Both the position numbers and the translations under genes were made by a program. Of a stretch of 64,000 nucleotides of DNA, positions 1-7,767 are shown in pieces. A model generated the notes under the pieces. The model had not been told where the DNA came from, ran no database searches, and worked only from the letters and a program-made list of their open reading frames with translations. The stretch's first letter is position 1. Each line of letters opens with the position of its first letter. Location: the NCBI GenBank assembly GCA_025656675.1, contig JAHXHN010000004.1:1-64000 (forward strand), read 5' to 3'. The DNA is from Candidatus Thiodiazotropha sp. (ex Codakia rugifera) (GTDB lineage Bacteria > Pseudomonadota > Gammaproteobacteria > Chromatiales > Chromatiaceae).

Positions 1-112
1 CTTCGCTGAGACTTGCCCATGTCATGACAGAAGAGAGCGAAAGGATAGATAGAATGAGTCCAAAGCCGAACCATAATTTGGTACGGATCGACAATGATTT
101 TATAAGGGCCAT
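1..112 (-). CDS. Methyl-accepting chemotaxis protein, N-terminus only (runs off window)
   Basis: On the minus strand an ATG at 112-110 opens a frame that stays open to base 1, giving 37 residues. They read as a short basic leader ending SIRTK followed by a hydrophobic helix (LWFGFGLILSILSLSSVM), the usual opening of an inner-membrane chemoreceptor. A Shine-Dalgarno AAGGA lies 7 nt upstream (bases 120-124). It follows the CZB gene on the same strand, so it may be the last gene of the chemosensory cluster. The family call rests only on the leader and first membrane segment; another two-helix membrane sensor, such as a histidine kinase or diguanylate cyclase, is possible. Confidence 0.6.
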   Translation of the reverse strand, partial: MALIKSLSIRTKLWFGFGLILSILSLSSVMTWASLSE

Positions 113-430
113 GATCGTTTCCTTGATACGGATAATTCCGTATCCATTATGCTTGTTGTCTATAACTGCCAAAATACAAGCGTTATCAATCGATAATATA
201 ATTACTGTATATATGTGCGCTTATCGCTCATAATGTATTCTGTTTAGACGAGCTTACTGAATAAACATACTGGTTGACTGACTTTCACTGAGAATCACTC
301 AATATCGAAACCACTGAATTATTATTGGTAATGTATCGTTTCAGGCGATCTGATAGCTGCCATCTCGTGTAATTCCTGTTATTCATAAAAATGCTTTATA
401 CCGACCAAATCAATATTAGCGTGTTCATGT
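113..430. other. AT-rich intergenic region between CZB gene and edge chemoreceptor
   Basis: No convincing coding frame on either strand. Apart from the inverted repeat at 125-144 it is AT-rich and probably holds the promoter of the edge chemoreceptor. I could not place a confident -35/-10 or sigma-28 site. Confidence 0.5.
125..144. promoter_or_regulatory. Inverted repeat abutting the RBS of the edge chemoreceptor
   Basis: GATACGGA (125-132) pairs with TCCGTATC (137-144) around a 4-nt TAAT loop. In the minus-strand transcript the hairpin ends exactly where the AAGGA ribosome-binding site (124-120) begins, so it could hide or present that site. It could equally be an operator. No T-run follows, so it is not a terminator. 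Confidence 0.35.
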
Positions 431-796
431 TCACTTTTGATTTGATAGATTGTCCAGATTAATCAGTATTTTGATTAATACATTCGAGAGTTTAAGCATT
501 TCCGTGATTGATTCTTTTGCACCTTCGCTATCGCCTGATTTCTGTTTTTCAATAGCTTGATGACTCGCATCATGAAATTGTTGATGTGGTTCAAGCAGTG
601 AATTGAACAAACCCACAGCAGCATCACCAACAGATGATGCTTCTTCGGGACCTGTACTATAGAGCCACTTACCTAGATTACAATCATGATAATCTGTGCC
701 TTGAAACTCCCCTGTTCCATCCAGTGTTGCCTGTATCTTTTTTAGGTACTGCACATGGTCATTCAAACGCAGAAAAAAGAATGCTTTATCCGCCAT
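431..796 (-). CDS. Free-standing CZB (chemoreceptor zinc-binding) domain protein
   Basis: About 121 residues, almost entirely a CZB domain. Visible landmarks are an N-terminal LNDHVQYL helix carrying the first His, the diagnostic CNLGKWLY segment (Cys, then the LGxW signature) and a later FHDASH giving an HxxxH pair. CZB domains bind zinc through three His and one Cys, and in chemoreceptors and diguanylate cyclases they sense zinc or hypochlorous acid. Here the domain stands alone, so it would act in trans, presumably in the cytoplasm since no signal peptide is seen. The ATG at 796 is preferred over a GTG at 799 because AAGGAG lies 8 nt upstream. Its partner is inferred to be a chemoreceptor in the cluster. 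Confidence 0.8.
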   Translation of the reverse strand: MADKAFFFLRLNDHVQYLKKIQATLDGTGEFQGTDYHDCNLGKWLYSTGPEEASSVGDAAVGLFNSLLEPHQQFHDASHQAIEKQKSGDSEGAKESITEMLKLSNVLIKILINLDNLSNQK

Positions 797-973
797 CACT
801 TAATCTCCTTATTAATGTTGATTATCGGGAAGCTTGTAATTACTACTGATTGATTCATGTTAACTTTGATACGGCCATTGAATACCTTATTGATTTCTAT
901 CTTGATCATTATTAGGTACCTATATTTTTCTTCTCGATACATGTTTTATTTGTTCATTAACTATTAATTTCTC

Positions 974-1336
974 CTAAACAAGTTTTGAAATATTCTCTGC
1001 CGCTCGTTTTACATCAAGAAAAATCAAACCCAGTTTTGCCTTTGGTTTTGCCATTACAGTAACCACAGCTTCACCGCCTGCACCGGTCATAAGAACATAT
1101 CCACTTTCCCCCTTGATAAGTACCTGCTCAAGAGAGCCTCGTGACAACTCCTGTGCCGTTCGATCACCCAGTGAAAGCATTGCAGCACTCATAGCGCCAA
1201 CACGATCTTCATCCAGTTCTGCTGGCATTTGTGAAGCCATCATCAGCCCATCAGTAGATATCACTCCGGATGCTTCTATATCAGCTGAAGTACCATTCAG
1301 TTCACTCAAAATTGAATTAAGCATATCTGCACGCAT
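974..1336 (-). CDS. Roadblock/LC7 domain protein (MglB/CvnB-like)
   Basis: A single-domain 120-residue roadblock/LC7 protein: an amphipathic N-terminal helix, a strand with ASGVISTDGLMMAS typical of the fold, a long central helix, and a C-terminal strand-helix (LGLIFLDVKRAAENI). Family members dimerise and act as GTPase-activating or scaffold partners of Ras-like GTPases (MglB for MglA; CvnB in Streptomyces conservons). The gene lies downstream of such a GTPase (2090-2626), which supports that role. AGGAGA precedes the ATG. Gaps of 116 bp upstream and about 180 bp downstream leave room for internal promoters. Confidence 0.8.
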   Translation of the reverse strand: MRADMLNSILSELNGTSADIEASGVISTDGLMMASQMPAELDEDRVGAMSAAMLSLGDRTAQELSRGSLEQVLIKGESGYVLMTGAGGEAVVTVMAKPKAKLGLIFLDVKRAAENISKLV

Positions 1337-1452
1337 GTCGTTTTCTCCTATTTACTATTGTCAAGGTTCATATGTGTTAGTTGTAAGCTATGGCAAGATT
1401 ACTGATCCACACTCGCTCATGTTTGATTGCGTTAATACCTAAATGTAATATT

Positions 1453-2088
1453 TCACTTCCCATAACGCGTACTCAGTGACCAGATAAGTGTCGCTAATGC
1501 CGGTTGGTTGAAAGATGGCACGCCACCCACTACCAGAACAAACCGTTGATCACCTACAAAAAGTGGCCAAAATCCTACTTGACTGTTTCCGGCAGCATCT
1601 ATCAGTGCCCAGGCACCTGTGGAGAGTCCGAGGTTATTTCTTAATAGTCCATGATGACGGTCATGTAGAGAGGCGATATCAGCACTTAATGCCGAAAGTT
1701 CCTCTGCAGCCTCATGGACAAATCCTTTAGAGGATATGTAAAATCCTTGATCGTCTGCTAACAGTGCTTTGCCATCTAACGAGAGTGCTGGCAGGAGATT
1801 GGGAACAATATCTTCGAGTGCACCGGATGGGACACGTCTTGCTTCATTCAAACCTTCCAGCCAACCCAGTTTTTGAACGTGATAGAGAAGTTCCAGGGAC
1901 CCATTCTCATCATTTGAATTCGTCCACTCTTTTAATGACTCCAGGGATAACAGTGGACTTGTGTCTATTTGCAGAAGCGTCCTTAGTAGCTGCCGGGACG
2001 GATCATTTCCAGGATTCGCTACAGCATGGTAAGCACCTGCTTGCGTGACAGCCACATAGGTATCTTTGGATAGTTGATAATCAGTCAT
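1453..2088 (-). CDS. Hypothetical protein, probable divergent roadblock-like domain
   Basis: 211 residues with no signal peptide or membrane segment. The N-terminal ~85 residues are helical and unrecognised. Residues ~100-211 follow the order of a roadblock fold: a strand-turn-strand resembling LLADDQGFYISSKGF, a long helix, then hydrophobic strands (WPLFVGDQRFVLVVGGVP) and a final helix. The start codon is 1 nt past the GTPase stop, so the two are almost certainly co-translated. That coupling plus the fold pattern suggests a GTPase partner like the next gene, making two roadblock-type proteins per GTPase. The roadblock assignment is inference; a profile or structure comparison would settle it. 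Confidence 0.55.
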   Translation of the reverse strand: MTDYQLSKDTYVAVTQAGAYHAVANPGNDPSRQLLRTLLQIDTSPLLSLESLKEWTNSNDENGSLELLYHVQKLGWLEGLNEARRVPSGALEDIVPNLLPALSLDGKALLADDQGFYISSKGFVHEAAEELSALSADIASLHDRHHGLLRNNLGLSTGAWALIDAAGNSQVGFWPLFVGDQRFVLVVGGVPSFNQPALATLIWSLSTRYGK

Positions 2089-2089
2089 C

Positions 2090-2626
2090 TCAACCTACCA
2101 GCTCAGGGTCAAGTGAATAAAGCAAAGCTTCTACTAGCAGTGATACATCCTGGCGTTCTCGAGCATCCACCTCAAATATTGGTATTTTTTTACCGGAATG
2201 TTTAAATTGCTGATGATAGTCAGTAATTGTTGGATTGATACACTCATCCATGCGAGTCACACCGATAACCACATTGGTTTGATCGATAAATAAATCAAAG
2301 GCATTAAGAAAGAAACGCATGTCTTGGAAAGGATCAGGTCGAGAGTTATTTACTAATAAAACTAAACCTATACCTCCTTCTGAAAGTATGTCCCACATAA
2401 AATTGAACCGCTCCTGGCCTGGTGTCCCGTATAAATGAATACGATCTGATCCATCCAGATTCATCACACCATAATCCATTGCCACTGTTGTGGCATCCTT
2501 ACGGTTTTTTGTCATGTCGCTGGCAGCTTCGTCAGTCAAAACAGGCGAAATATCACTGATTGAAGTTATTGCTGTGGTTTTTCCTGCACCTACTGGCCCT
2601 GTAAATATTATTTTATGGTTATTCAT
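2090..2626 (-). CDS. Ras-like small GTPase (MglA / COG2229 type)
   Basis: 178 residues covering a complete small G domain. The P-loop GPVGAGKT is at residues 10-17, a switch-I region has conserved Thr then DYG at 51-53, switch II reads GTPGQERF at 67-74, and a G4-like TRMD sits at 124-127. The G3 motif lacks the usual DxxG Asp, having TPG instead, which is normal for bacterial MglA/COG2229 GTPases. Such GTPases work with roadblock proteins to set cell polarity or relay signals. Here the gene sits between a receiver-like protein and two roadblock-type proteins, downstream of CheV and a chemoreceptor. A role in polar or pilus/chemosensory control is inference. Confidence 0.85.
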   Translation of the reverse strand: MNNHKIIFTGPVGAGKTTAITSISDISPVLTDEAASDMTKNRKDATTVAMDYGVMNLDGSDRIHLYGTPGQERFNFMWDILSEGGIGLVLLVNNSRPDPFQDMRFFLNAFDLFIDQTNVVIGVTRMDECINPTITDYHQQFKHSGKKIPIFEVDARERQDVSLLVEALLYSLDPELVG

Positions 2627-2646
2627 CTTTTTATCTTCATTACATT

Positions 2647-3840
2647 TTATTTACGTAGTCGATCCAGTATTCTACGAAACAGACTGTGCCTGTTACTGCT
2701 TTGCTGTCTTTCATCTGCAACATCTAAATTACCAGTCTGTTTACCGGTAGATACTAACCCTACTGCGTAGGCTGCACTATAAAACCCGAAGACATATCGT
2801 TGCGGAATACCGAGAGTCTCAGCTGTGGTCAGAAGTGAATATGGCTTGTTTATCCACATTGCTGCTATTCGTAATGCATGTGGAAAAAGCAGTAATCTGG
2901 TCATATTGGGCCATTGTTTCAACATGACAGGTGAATCCAGGCTGGTACCCACAGGTACACGTCCGCGTGAGGCCCACAGTGCAGTCTTCCATAACAGGGA
3001 ATCTCTGTTGGTTGTGAAATAATCATCATTCTCATCATGTTTATAATCTGAACTCATCAATGAAACACTAAGCGTATTACTAACAACAGGAACAGTTGAC
3101 AGAGTCCGTAATTGTGAATTACTCAGGTTTGATGTCATATTTAGGCCATCTGGAAAAATACAGATCGAACCACGCGTCGTTGTTAATCGTACATAACGAT
3201 TTTTACTATCTGCCGTAATACAAGATTTATATAAATGGCTCTGAAAATATTCACTTGGATCAAACTGGATACGAACAATGTGTTGTGGATCTGCTGGATC
3301 AATATCAGGTGCTGTACCAATAAGCATCTTGGCACTCTTTTCGTTGAGATACATGGCCGCATGATGTGTACTGGAAGGTGTTGATTTTACAATATTGCCA
3401 TTACCCAACATTACTGGGTTTTCTTGGATCTCTTGTTCCATCCGTAATTTAATGCCTTCAGACATGCTTATTGATTGTTTTTGTGTTGTAAAACATTCAG
3501 ACATATCATCTCGGGATAGAACTCTTTTCTTTGCTTGACTCAGTGCCGTTATCAATTGTTTTGGTTTTAACGGCTTTTTAAGTGTTACCTCATCATCTAA
3601 GCTGATATTGTTAACAGATATGAGAATTATTGATTGATCTGGATGACGTTGTTTATAGTCAGTTAGATTCTCATGACCACGATAGGCATCCATGTCGATA
3701 ATGCCTGCTTCTGCTGAATCTTCATCTACCAGGACACCTATGTTATTACACGAACCCTCAAAAAATAGACTTAATGCATTTTTTAAACGTTCGTCCATTC
3801 CAATGACAGCTACACGGATAGGCTTTGATGGCATATCCAT
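2647..3840 (-). CDS. Receiver-like N-terminus fused to a large domain of unknown function
   Basis: 397 residues, soluble. Residues ~7-110 have the spacing of a response-regulator receiver: an RVAVIGMDE strand-loop, IIDMDAY where the phospho-acceptor Asp would sit, ILISV for the Thr/Ser position, and a KKPLKP loop with the conserved Lys. The acidic pocket is reduced, so phosphorylation is uncertain. Residues ~110-397 match nothing I recognise; they contain a possible beta-rich middle and a helical C-terminus near an LRIAAMWINKP segment that may be a winged helix. AAGGAA precedes the ATG and the upstream gene ends 3 nt before it, so it is within the operon. It may link CheV/receptor output to the GTPase; this is inferred from position only. 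Confidence 0.6.
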   Translation of the reverse strand: MDMPSKPIRVAVIGMDERLKNALSLFFEGSCNNIGVLVDEDSAEAGIIDMDAYRGHENLTDYKQRHPDQSIILISVNNISLDDEVTLKKPLKPKQLITALSQAKKRVLSRDDMSECFTTQKQSISMSEGIKLRMEQEIQENPVMLGNGNIVKSTPSSTHHAAMYLNEKSAKMLIGTAPDIDPADPQHIVRIQFDPSEYFQSHLYKSCITADSKNRYVRLTTTRGSICIFPDGLNMTSNLSNSQLRTLSTVPVVSNTLSVSLMSSDYKHDENDDYFTTNRDSLLWKTALWASRGRVPVGTSLDSPVMLKQWPNMTRLLLFPHALRIAAMWINKPYSLLTTAETLGIPQRYVFGFYSAAYAVGLVSTGKQTGNLDVADERQQSSNRHSLFRRILDRLRK

Positions 3841-3843
3841 GGA

Positions 3844-4599
3844 TTAAATTTCCTTCTCAAAATAATCTGCCAGTTCATCCCATGCATTTGCTACCGGATT
3901 GTTATTGATATTTAATCGTCTATGCATTGCCAGAAACATTTTTTTGCTTTTGGTTGTTTTGTAAATTTCGAGAAGATCGTGGTGGAGACATTGTTGAAGC
4001 GGATCCTTGAGTATTGCATTCTCCAACACCTCTCTTGCTTCATCGACTTGTCCATACTCAAGATAATCGCGTGCTTCCTGTTGAGGGTCGAGATAGTGCT
4101 GTATAACTTCATGAGTTTCTGTTTTTTGAATGAATTTTTTAGAATTTCTGACCTCATAACTTAATAATGATGTCTTAAATGAATATCCTACATCTTCGAC
4201 AGTAATGCTGGCGTCAAGCTGATCCAAAAGAACCCTGTATCTATCCTCACCAAGAACTGTTTGTGAAAGCTTAAGCATTCGTTCACGCAAAGGTCTTCCC
4301 TTTTCTTTCAAAACAATAAAAAGATCTAACAATGCCCCATGTAAAGCATCAGCATCTCGTCTATATATGTGAACATGAATACGCTGTACATGACTTCGAA
4401 GATCGAAGGGCTTTTTGGTTACTGCATGATCAAGATAGTCTGCTGCTTTTTTGTCCCAATCATGTATGTCAAATTGCAAACTGCAATTAGCCACAATTTT
4501 AAACACAGCCTCTATCAAGCTGCCTTTATTAACTATTTCAGACTGAAAGTCCTCAGGTATGACACTTATCAACCTGCCATTTCGCGCGCTATATTCCAT
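3844..4599 (-). CDS. FimV-C/TPR-like helical protein of the chemosensory-GTPase cluster
   Basis: 251 residues, mostly helical, with no signal peptide. The C-terminal ~80 residues resemble the TPR-like end of FimV: ARDYLEYGQVDEAREVLENA followed by KDPLQQCLHHDLLEIY. FimV-type modules help localise polar pilus and chemosensory proteins (FimV itself is a membrane LysM protein; this protein lacks those parts). The N-terminal two thirds are unrecognised. It ends 3 nt before the receiver-like gene and follows CheV by 51 nt. A scaffold role for the cluster is a plausible inference, but a generic TPR protein is equally compatible. Confidence 0.55.
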   Translation of the reverse strand: MEYSARNGRLISVIPEDFQSEIVNKGSLIEAVFKIVANCSLQFDIHDWDKKAADYLDHAVTKKPFDLRSHVQRIHVHIYRRDADALHGALLDLFIVLKEKGRPLRERMLKLSQTVLGEDRYRVLLDQLDASITVEDVGYSFKTSLLSYEVRNSKKFIQKTETHEVIQHYLDPQQEARDYLEYGQVDEAREVLENAILKDPLQQCLHHDLLEIYKTTKSKKMFLAMHRRLNINNNPVANAWDELADYFEKEI

Positions 4600-4650
4600 T
4601 TTAAAATCACTTACTGATAATTACCCTTTTTGTTGATAACAATTGCTTGT

Positions 4651-5598
4651 TTATGCCATCAACTTCTCAAGTGTCGCTGCAAGCTCCCTGGGTTCAAACT
4701 TAGGTACATAAGCATCTGCTCCCACTCCTTTCCCTAGGGCTTGATTGGCTTCAGCTGTCAGTGATGAATGCATAATGACCGGAAGCTCCTTAAAACGCGG
4801 ATCATCCTTGATCTTGCGTGTCAATACATAACCATCCATTTCCGGCATCTCCACATCAGTTAGGACAAGGGTAACTTCATCAGTGATTTTGCGACCCATT
4901 GCACCTGACTTTTCAGCAAGTTCATTCAACATTGACCAAGCCTCTGCACCATTTGTCGAACTAAGATGTCTTATCCCCATATGATCAAACGTACGACTAA
5001 TCTGACTTCGAGCCACACTGGAGTCATCTGCAAATAATACAGTGATTCCATTTCCCAGCTCCTTTGCTTCAATCCCCATGTAAATATCGTCTCCTTCATA
5101 AAAACCGGCAGTCTCGGCTAGTACTCGTTCAACATCCATAATCATCACCAGCCTTTGTTCATCCAACTCTGCAACAGCGGTAACCAAACCGCCTAACCGG
5201 CTTCCAATCATCGGAGGTGGTGCTTTTACGTCATCCCAGTTCAGGCGTTCTATTGTGTCAACTGAATGCACAAGAAAACCCTGTACGTGTTTGTTGTACT
5301 CTGTAATCATTAATATATTCGGTGCTTCAACTACCTTCACGCCGCAAAAGTTAGATAGATTAATGACCGGTACCATACTGCCTCTCAGGCTTACCATTCC
5401 CTCAACTGCATCAGGCATATCAGGTGCCTGAGTAATTTGAGGCACATGCATGACCTCCCTGACTTTGAATACATTGATACCAAATACCTCTTCATGTCCT
5501 GTTTGGCTGTCCTCTCCCAAACTGAAAAGTAATACTTCAAGCCGGTTAGTTCCTGCAAGCTGAGTACGCGCATCCACTGATTGCATTAGTTTTGACAT
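4651..5598 (-). CDS. cheV: Chemotaxis coupling protein CheV
   Basis: Two-domain adaptor: a CheW-like domain (residues ~10-155, with FGINVFKVREVM and GMVSLRGSMVPVINL) followed by a CheY-like receiver (~170-310) that has VLTDVEMPEMDGY around the phospho-acceptor Asp and a VPKFEP segment with the conserved Lys. CheV couples chemoreceptors to CheA and tunes output by phosphorylation. Start set at ATG 5598 because GAGAGG sits 9 nt upstream; the ATG at 5604 would be only 3 nt from it and the GTG at 5607 would overlap it. It begins 17 nt after the chemoreceptor stop, so the two are a pair. No cheA or cheY lies in the window, so the kinase must be encoded elsewhere. Confidence 0.92.
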   Translation of the reverse strand: MSKLMQSVDARTQLAGTNRLEVLLFSLGEDSQTGHEEVFGINVFKVREVMHVPQITQAPDMPDAVEGMVSLRGSMVPVINLSNFCGVKVVEAPNILMITEYNKHVQGFLVHSVDTIERLNWDDVKAPPPMIGSRLGGLVTAVAELDEQRLVMIMDVERVLAETAGFYEGDDIYMGIEAKELGNGITVLFADDSSVARSQISRTFDHMGIRHLSSTNGAEAWSMLNELAEKSGAMGRKITDEVTLVLTDVEMPEMDGYVLTRKIKDDPRFKELPVIMHSSLTAEANQALGKGVGADAYVPKFEPRELAATLEKLMA

Positions 5599-5615
5599 CT
5601 TCATCACCTCTCAAA

Positions 5616-7271
5616 TCAGACATTGAACTTACTGGCAATTCTTTCAAGCCGCCCAGCAAGCTGGGCCTGTTCAGTACTAGCTTGCGCTGTCTGCTCTGCA
5701 CCCTCTGCTGACTCAGATGAGAGATCACTGATAGAAACAATATTTCGATTGATCTCTTCTGCAACAGTACCCTGCTCTTCTGCTGCTGTTGCAATTTGAG
5801 CATTCATCTCTTTGATGCTTGCGACTACCTTGTTAATCTCTTTCAAAGCACTATCAGCTTGTTCAACCTGCGCAAGACTATGTCTTGCCTTTTCTTGTCC
5901 TTGATCCATTGCCTGCGCAGCCTCTTTAGCGCCATGCTGTAACAGTTCAATCATATTTTGTATCTCTTGAGTCGATTGTTGGGTACGTCCTGCCAGGGTA
6001 CGCACCTCATCGGCAACGACAGCAAATCCCCTGCCCTGCTCACCGGCTCTGGCAGCTTCAATGGCAGCATTTAGGGCCAGCAAGTTTGTCTGCTCAGCTA
6101 TTCCACGAATGACATCGAGTACAGTTCCAATATTTTCACTTTCTGCTTCCAGCTTTTGAATGACTACAGCAGCCTGTTGCACCTCATCAGAAAGGTCTTG
6201 TGTAGCATTCAGTGCCTTTGATGCAACTGCAATACCCTCACTTGCCTTGTTATCTGCCTCTTGTGCTGCCTGATCGGCTACACCTGCATTTCTTGCAACA
6301 TCCTGTCCAGTTACTGTCATCTCATTCATGGCAGTTGCTACCTGTTCTGTCTCTGCCTGTTGTTGTCGGATGCGAGTACTGCTTTTATCAGTAATGACAG
6401 ATGTCTCTTCCGCCGCCGATGCCAATTGGACTGTTGATTCCTTTAATTCTGTAATCACAGTTCTAAACTTGCTTCCAAGTTGGTTAAAGGCCTGAATAAC
6501 CTGCCCCAATTCATCGCTAGATGTTTTCTTACACTGAACTGTTAAATCACCATCAGCCATCTGACTTGCTGTTATGCTCAAATGACCAACAACATTGGTA
6601 ATACCGCGAATAGTTATGGTAGAAAGAACGGCTAATAACGTTATTCCAATCAGCTTCAATGTAATAGCGATGTTACGTGCAAGATTGTTGCGTACCGTAG
6701 ACTCATCGTAAGCTGACTTAGCAACGTCAAGTTGCAATTGCCACAATTTTTCAGCGACCTTGTATGCGGTTATAAATGCAGGATTCGTTTTTTTCGATAA
6801 ATGCAGGGCAGCATTCAGATAATCATTTCTGTCAATATATTGGATCACAGGCTTCAATCCCTCATTGACATAGATAGCCCGTTTCTCTGCAAAATCATCA
6901 GCCAACAATGCTTCCTCTGGCGTCAGGTAGGTGGCCAAATAAGCTTTCCAAATAGCTGAAATTTTCTCAATGTTTTGGTTGACATTGTTTAAATGCTTTA
7001 CAACTTCATGACCGTGCATGGTGACAGTCTTTGATTCTGGATCATGCTGGAGAGAGAAAAGAAGTTGGGTACGGTTTTCCCGCATCAGTTCTATGATGTT
7101 GCTGATCTGGCCTGTAGGAATCAATCGGTCTTCATACACGGTTTTCAAGGATGCCTCTGCACTGGTCATGGCATTAAGACCCAGCACACTGATAATAAGC
7201 ATCAAAACCGCTGCAAAACCAACGAGTACTATTAAACGTGATTTGATTGTGAATCTGTTAAGAAGGCCCAT
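5616..7271 (-). CDS. Methyl-accepting chemotaxis protein
   Basis: 551 residues with standard transmembrane chemoreceptor architecture. TM1 lies at ~12-32, followed by a periplasmic helical-bundle sensor (~33-195, 4HB-MCP style), TM2 at ~200-220, a HAMP domain to ~270, and a signalling domain whose hairpin tip is highly conserved ([19 protein letters not shown]). The tip binds CheA with CheW or CheV. No C-terminal CheR/CheB pentapeptide is seen (it ends ERIASKFNV). It is the first gene of the run leading through CheV to the GTPase module. The ligand cannot be told from sequence. Confidence 0.93.
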   Translation of the reverse strand: MGLLNRFTIKSRLIVLVGFAAVLMLIISVLGLNAMTSAEASLKTVYEDRLIPTGQISNIIELMRENRTQLLFSLQHDPESKTVTMHGHEVVKHLNNVNQNIEKISAIWKAYLATYLTPEEALLADDFAEKRAIYVNEGLKPVIQYIDRNDYLNAALHLSKKTNPAFITAYKVAEKLWQLQLDVAKSAYDESTVRNNLARNIAITLKLIGITLLAVLSTITIRGITNVVGHLSITASQMADGDLTVQCKKTSSDELGQVIQAFNQLGSKFRTVITELKESTVQLASAAEETSVITDKSSTRIRQQQAETEQVATAMNEMTVTGQDVARNAGVADQAAQEADNKASEGIAVASKALNATQDLSDEVQQAAVVIQKLEAESENIGTVLDVIRGIAEQTNLLALNAAIEAARAGEQGRGFAVVADEVRTLAGRTQQSTQEIQNMIELLQHGAKEAAQAMDQGQEKARHSLAQVEQADSALKEINKVVASIKEMNAQIATAAEEQGTVAEEINRNIVSISDLSSESAEGAEQTAQASTEQAQLAGRLERIASKFNV

Positions 7272-7767
7272 CTTTTACCCCTCGATAAAATAATACACAT
7301 ACAAAATGTAAGTTTATCGCGGAGGTTTGGGCGATTGGAGATAAGCTATGCGCTTATTAAAGAACGGATTTTAGGCTCTTTTGGCATCTCTGGTGTAGAT
7401 AACGACTAAAAGAAATATTACTTTAATTTTTTTTATGGTTAAAAAAACCTGGGTGGGCTCTATCACTAACGACACTCTATACGGAATACATATTAGCTTA
7501 TAATAGAATATTAATACTGGAAGCTGTTGTTCTTGACCGCGATGCAAAACAGAAGACCCAGCATGTTTCGTGTAGTTTAGGAGATAAATCACTCAGGCTT
7601 CAATTTCTCATGACAATACGAACCTCGATAATGACGCTGTTTACAGTAAGTCCCTCAGCATCTTTATTTCTGCCCATATCTTGCTTTGGCGACGATGTAA
7701 TCTTATCTTCCAGGTATCATTATCCTGTCAATAATTGAAGAAAAGATTGAACATCCTATTAAAGGAT
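7272..7767. other. Intergenic region between chemoreceptor and GGDEF-EAL gene
   Basis: About 500 bp, AT-rich, containing T/A tracts near 7420-7450. The part next to 7271 must carry the promoter of the chemoreceptor run. The part next to 7768 is the 3' side of the GGDEF-EAL gene, but I see no strong hairpin with a T-run. A 73-codon minus-strand frame at 7371-7592 has no family signature and is probably not coding. Confidence 0.5.

Noticed and set aside
24..233. Plus-strand 69-codon frame
   Set aside because: It overlaps the minus-strand chemoreceptor start, which has a good RBS and a typical membrane leader; the plus frame has no family signature.
7371..7592. Minus-strand 73-codon frame
   Set aside because: No RBS, odd composition and no recognised motif; treated as intergenic.
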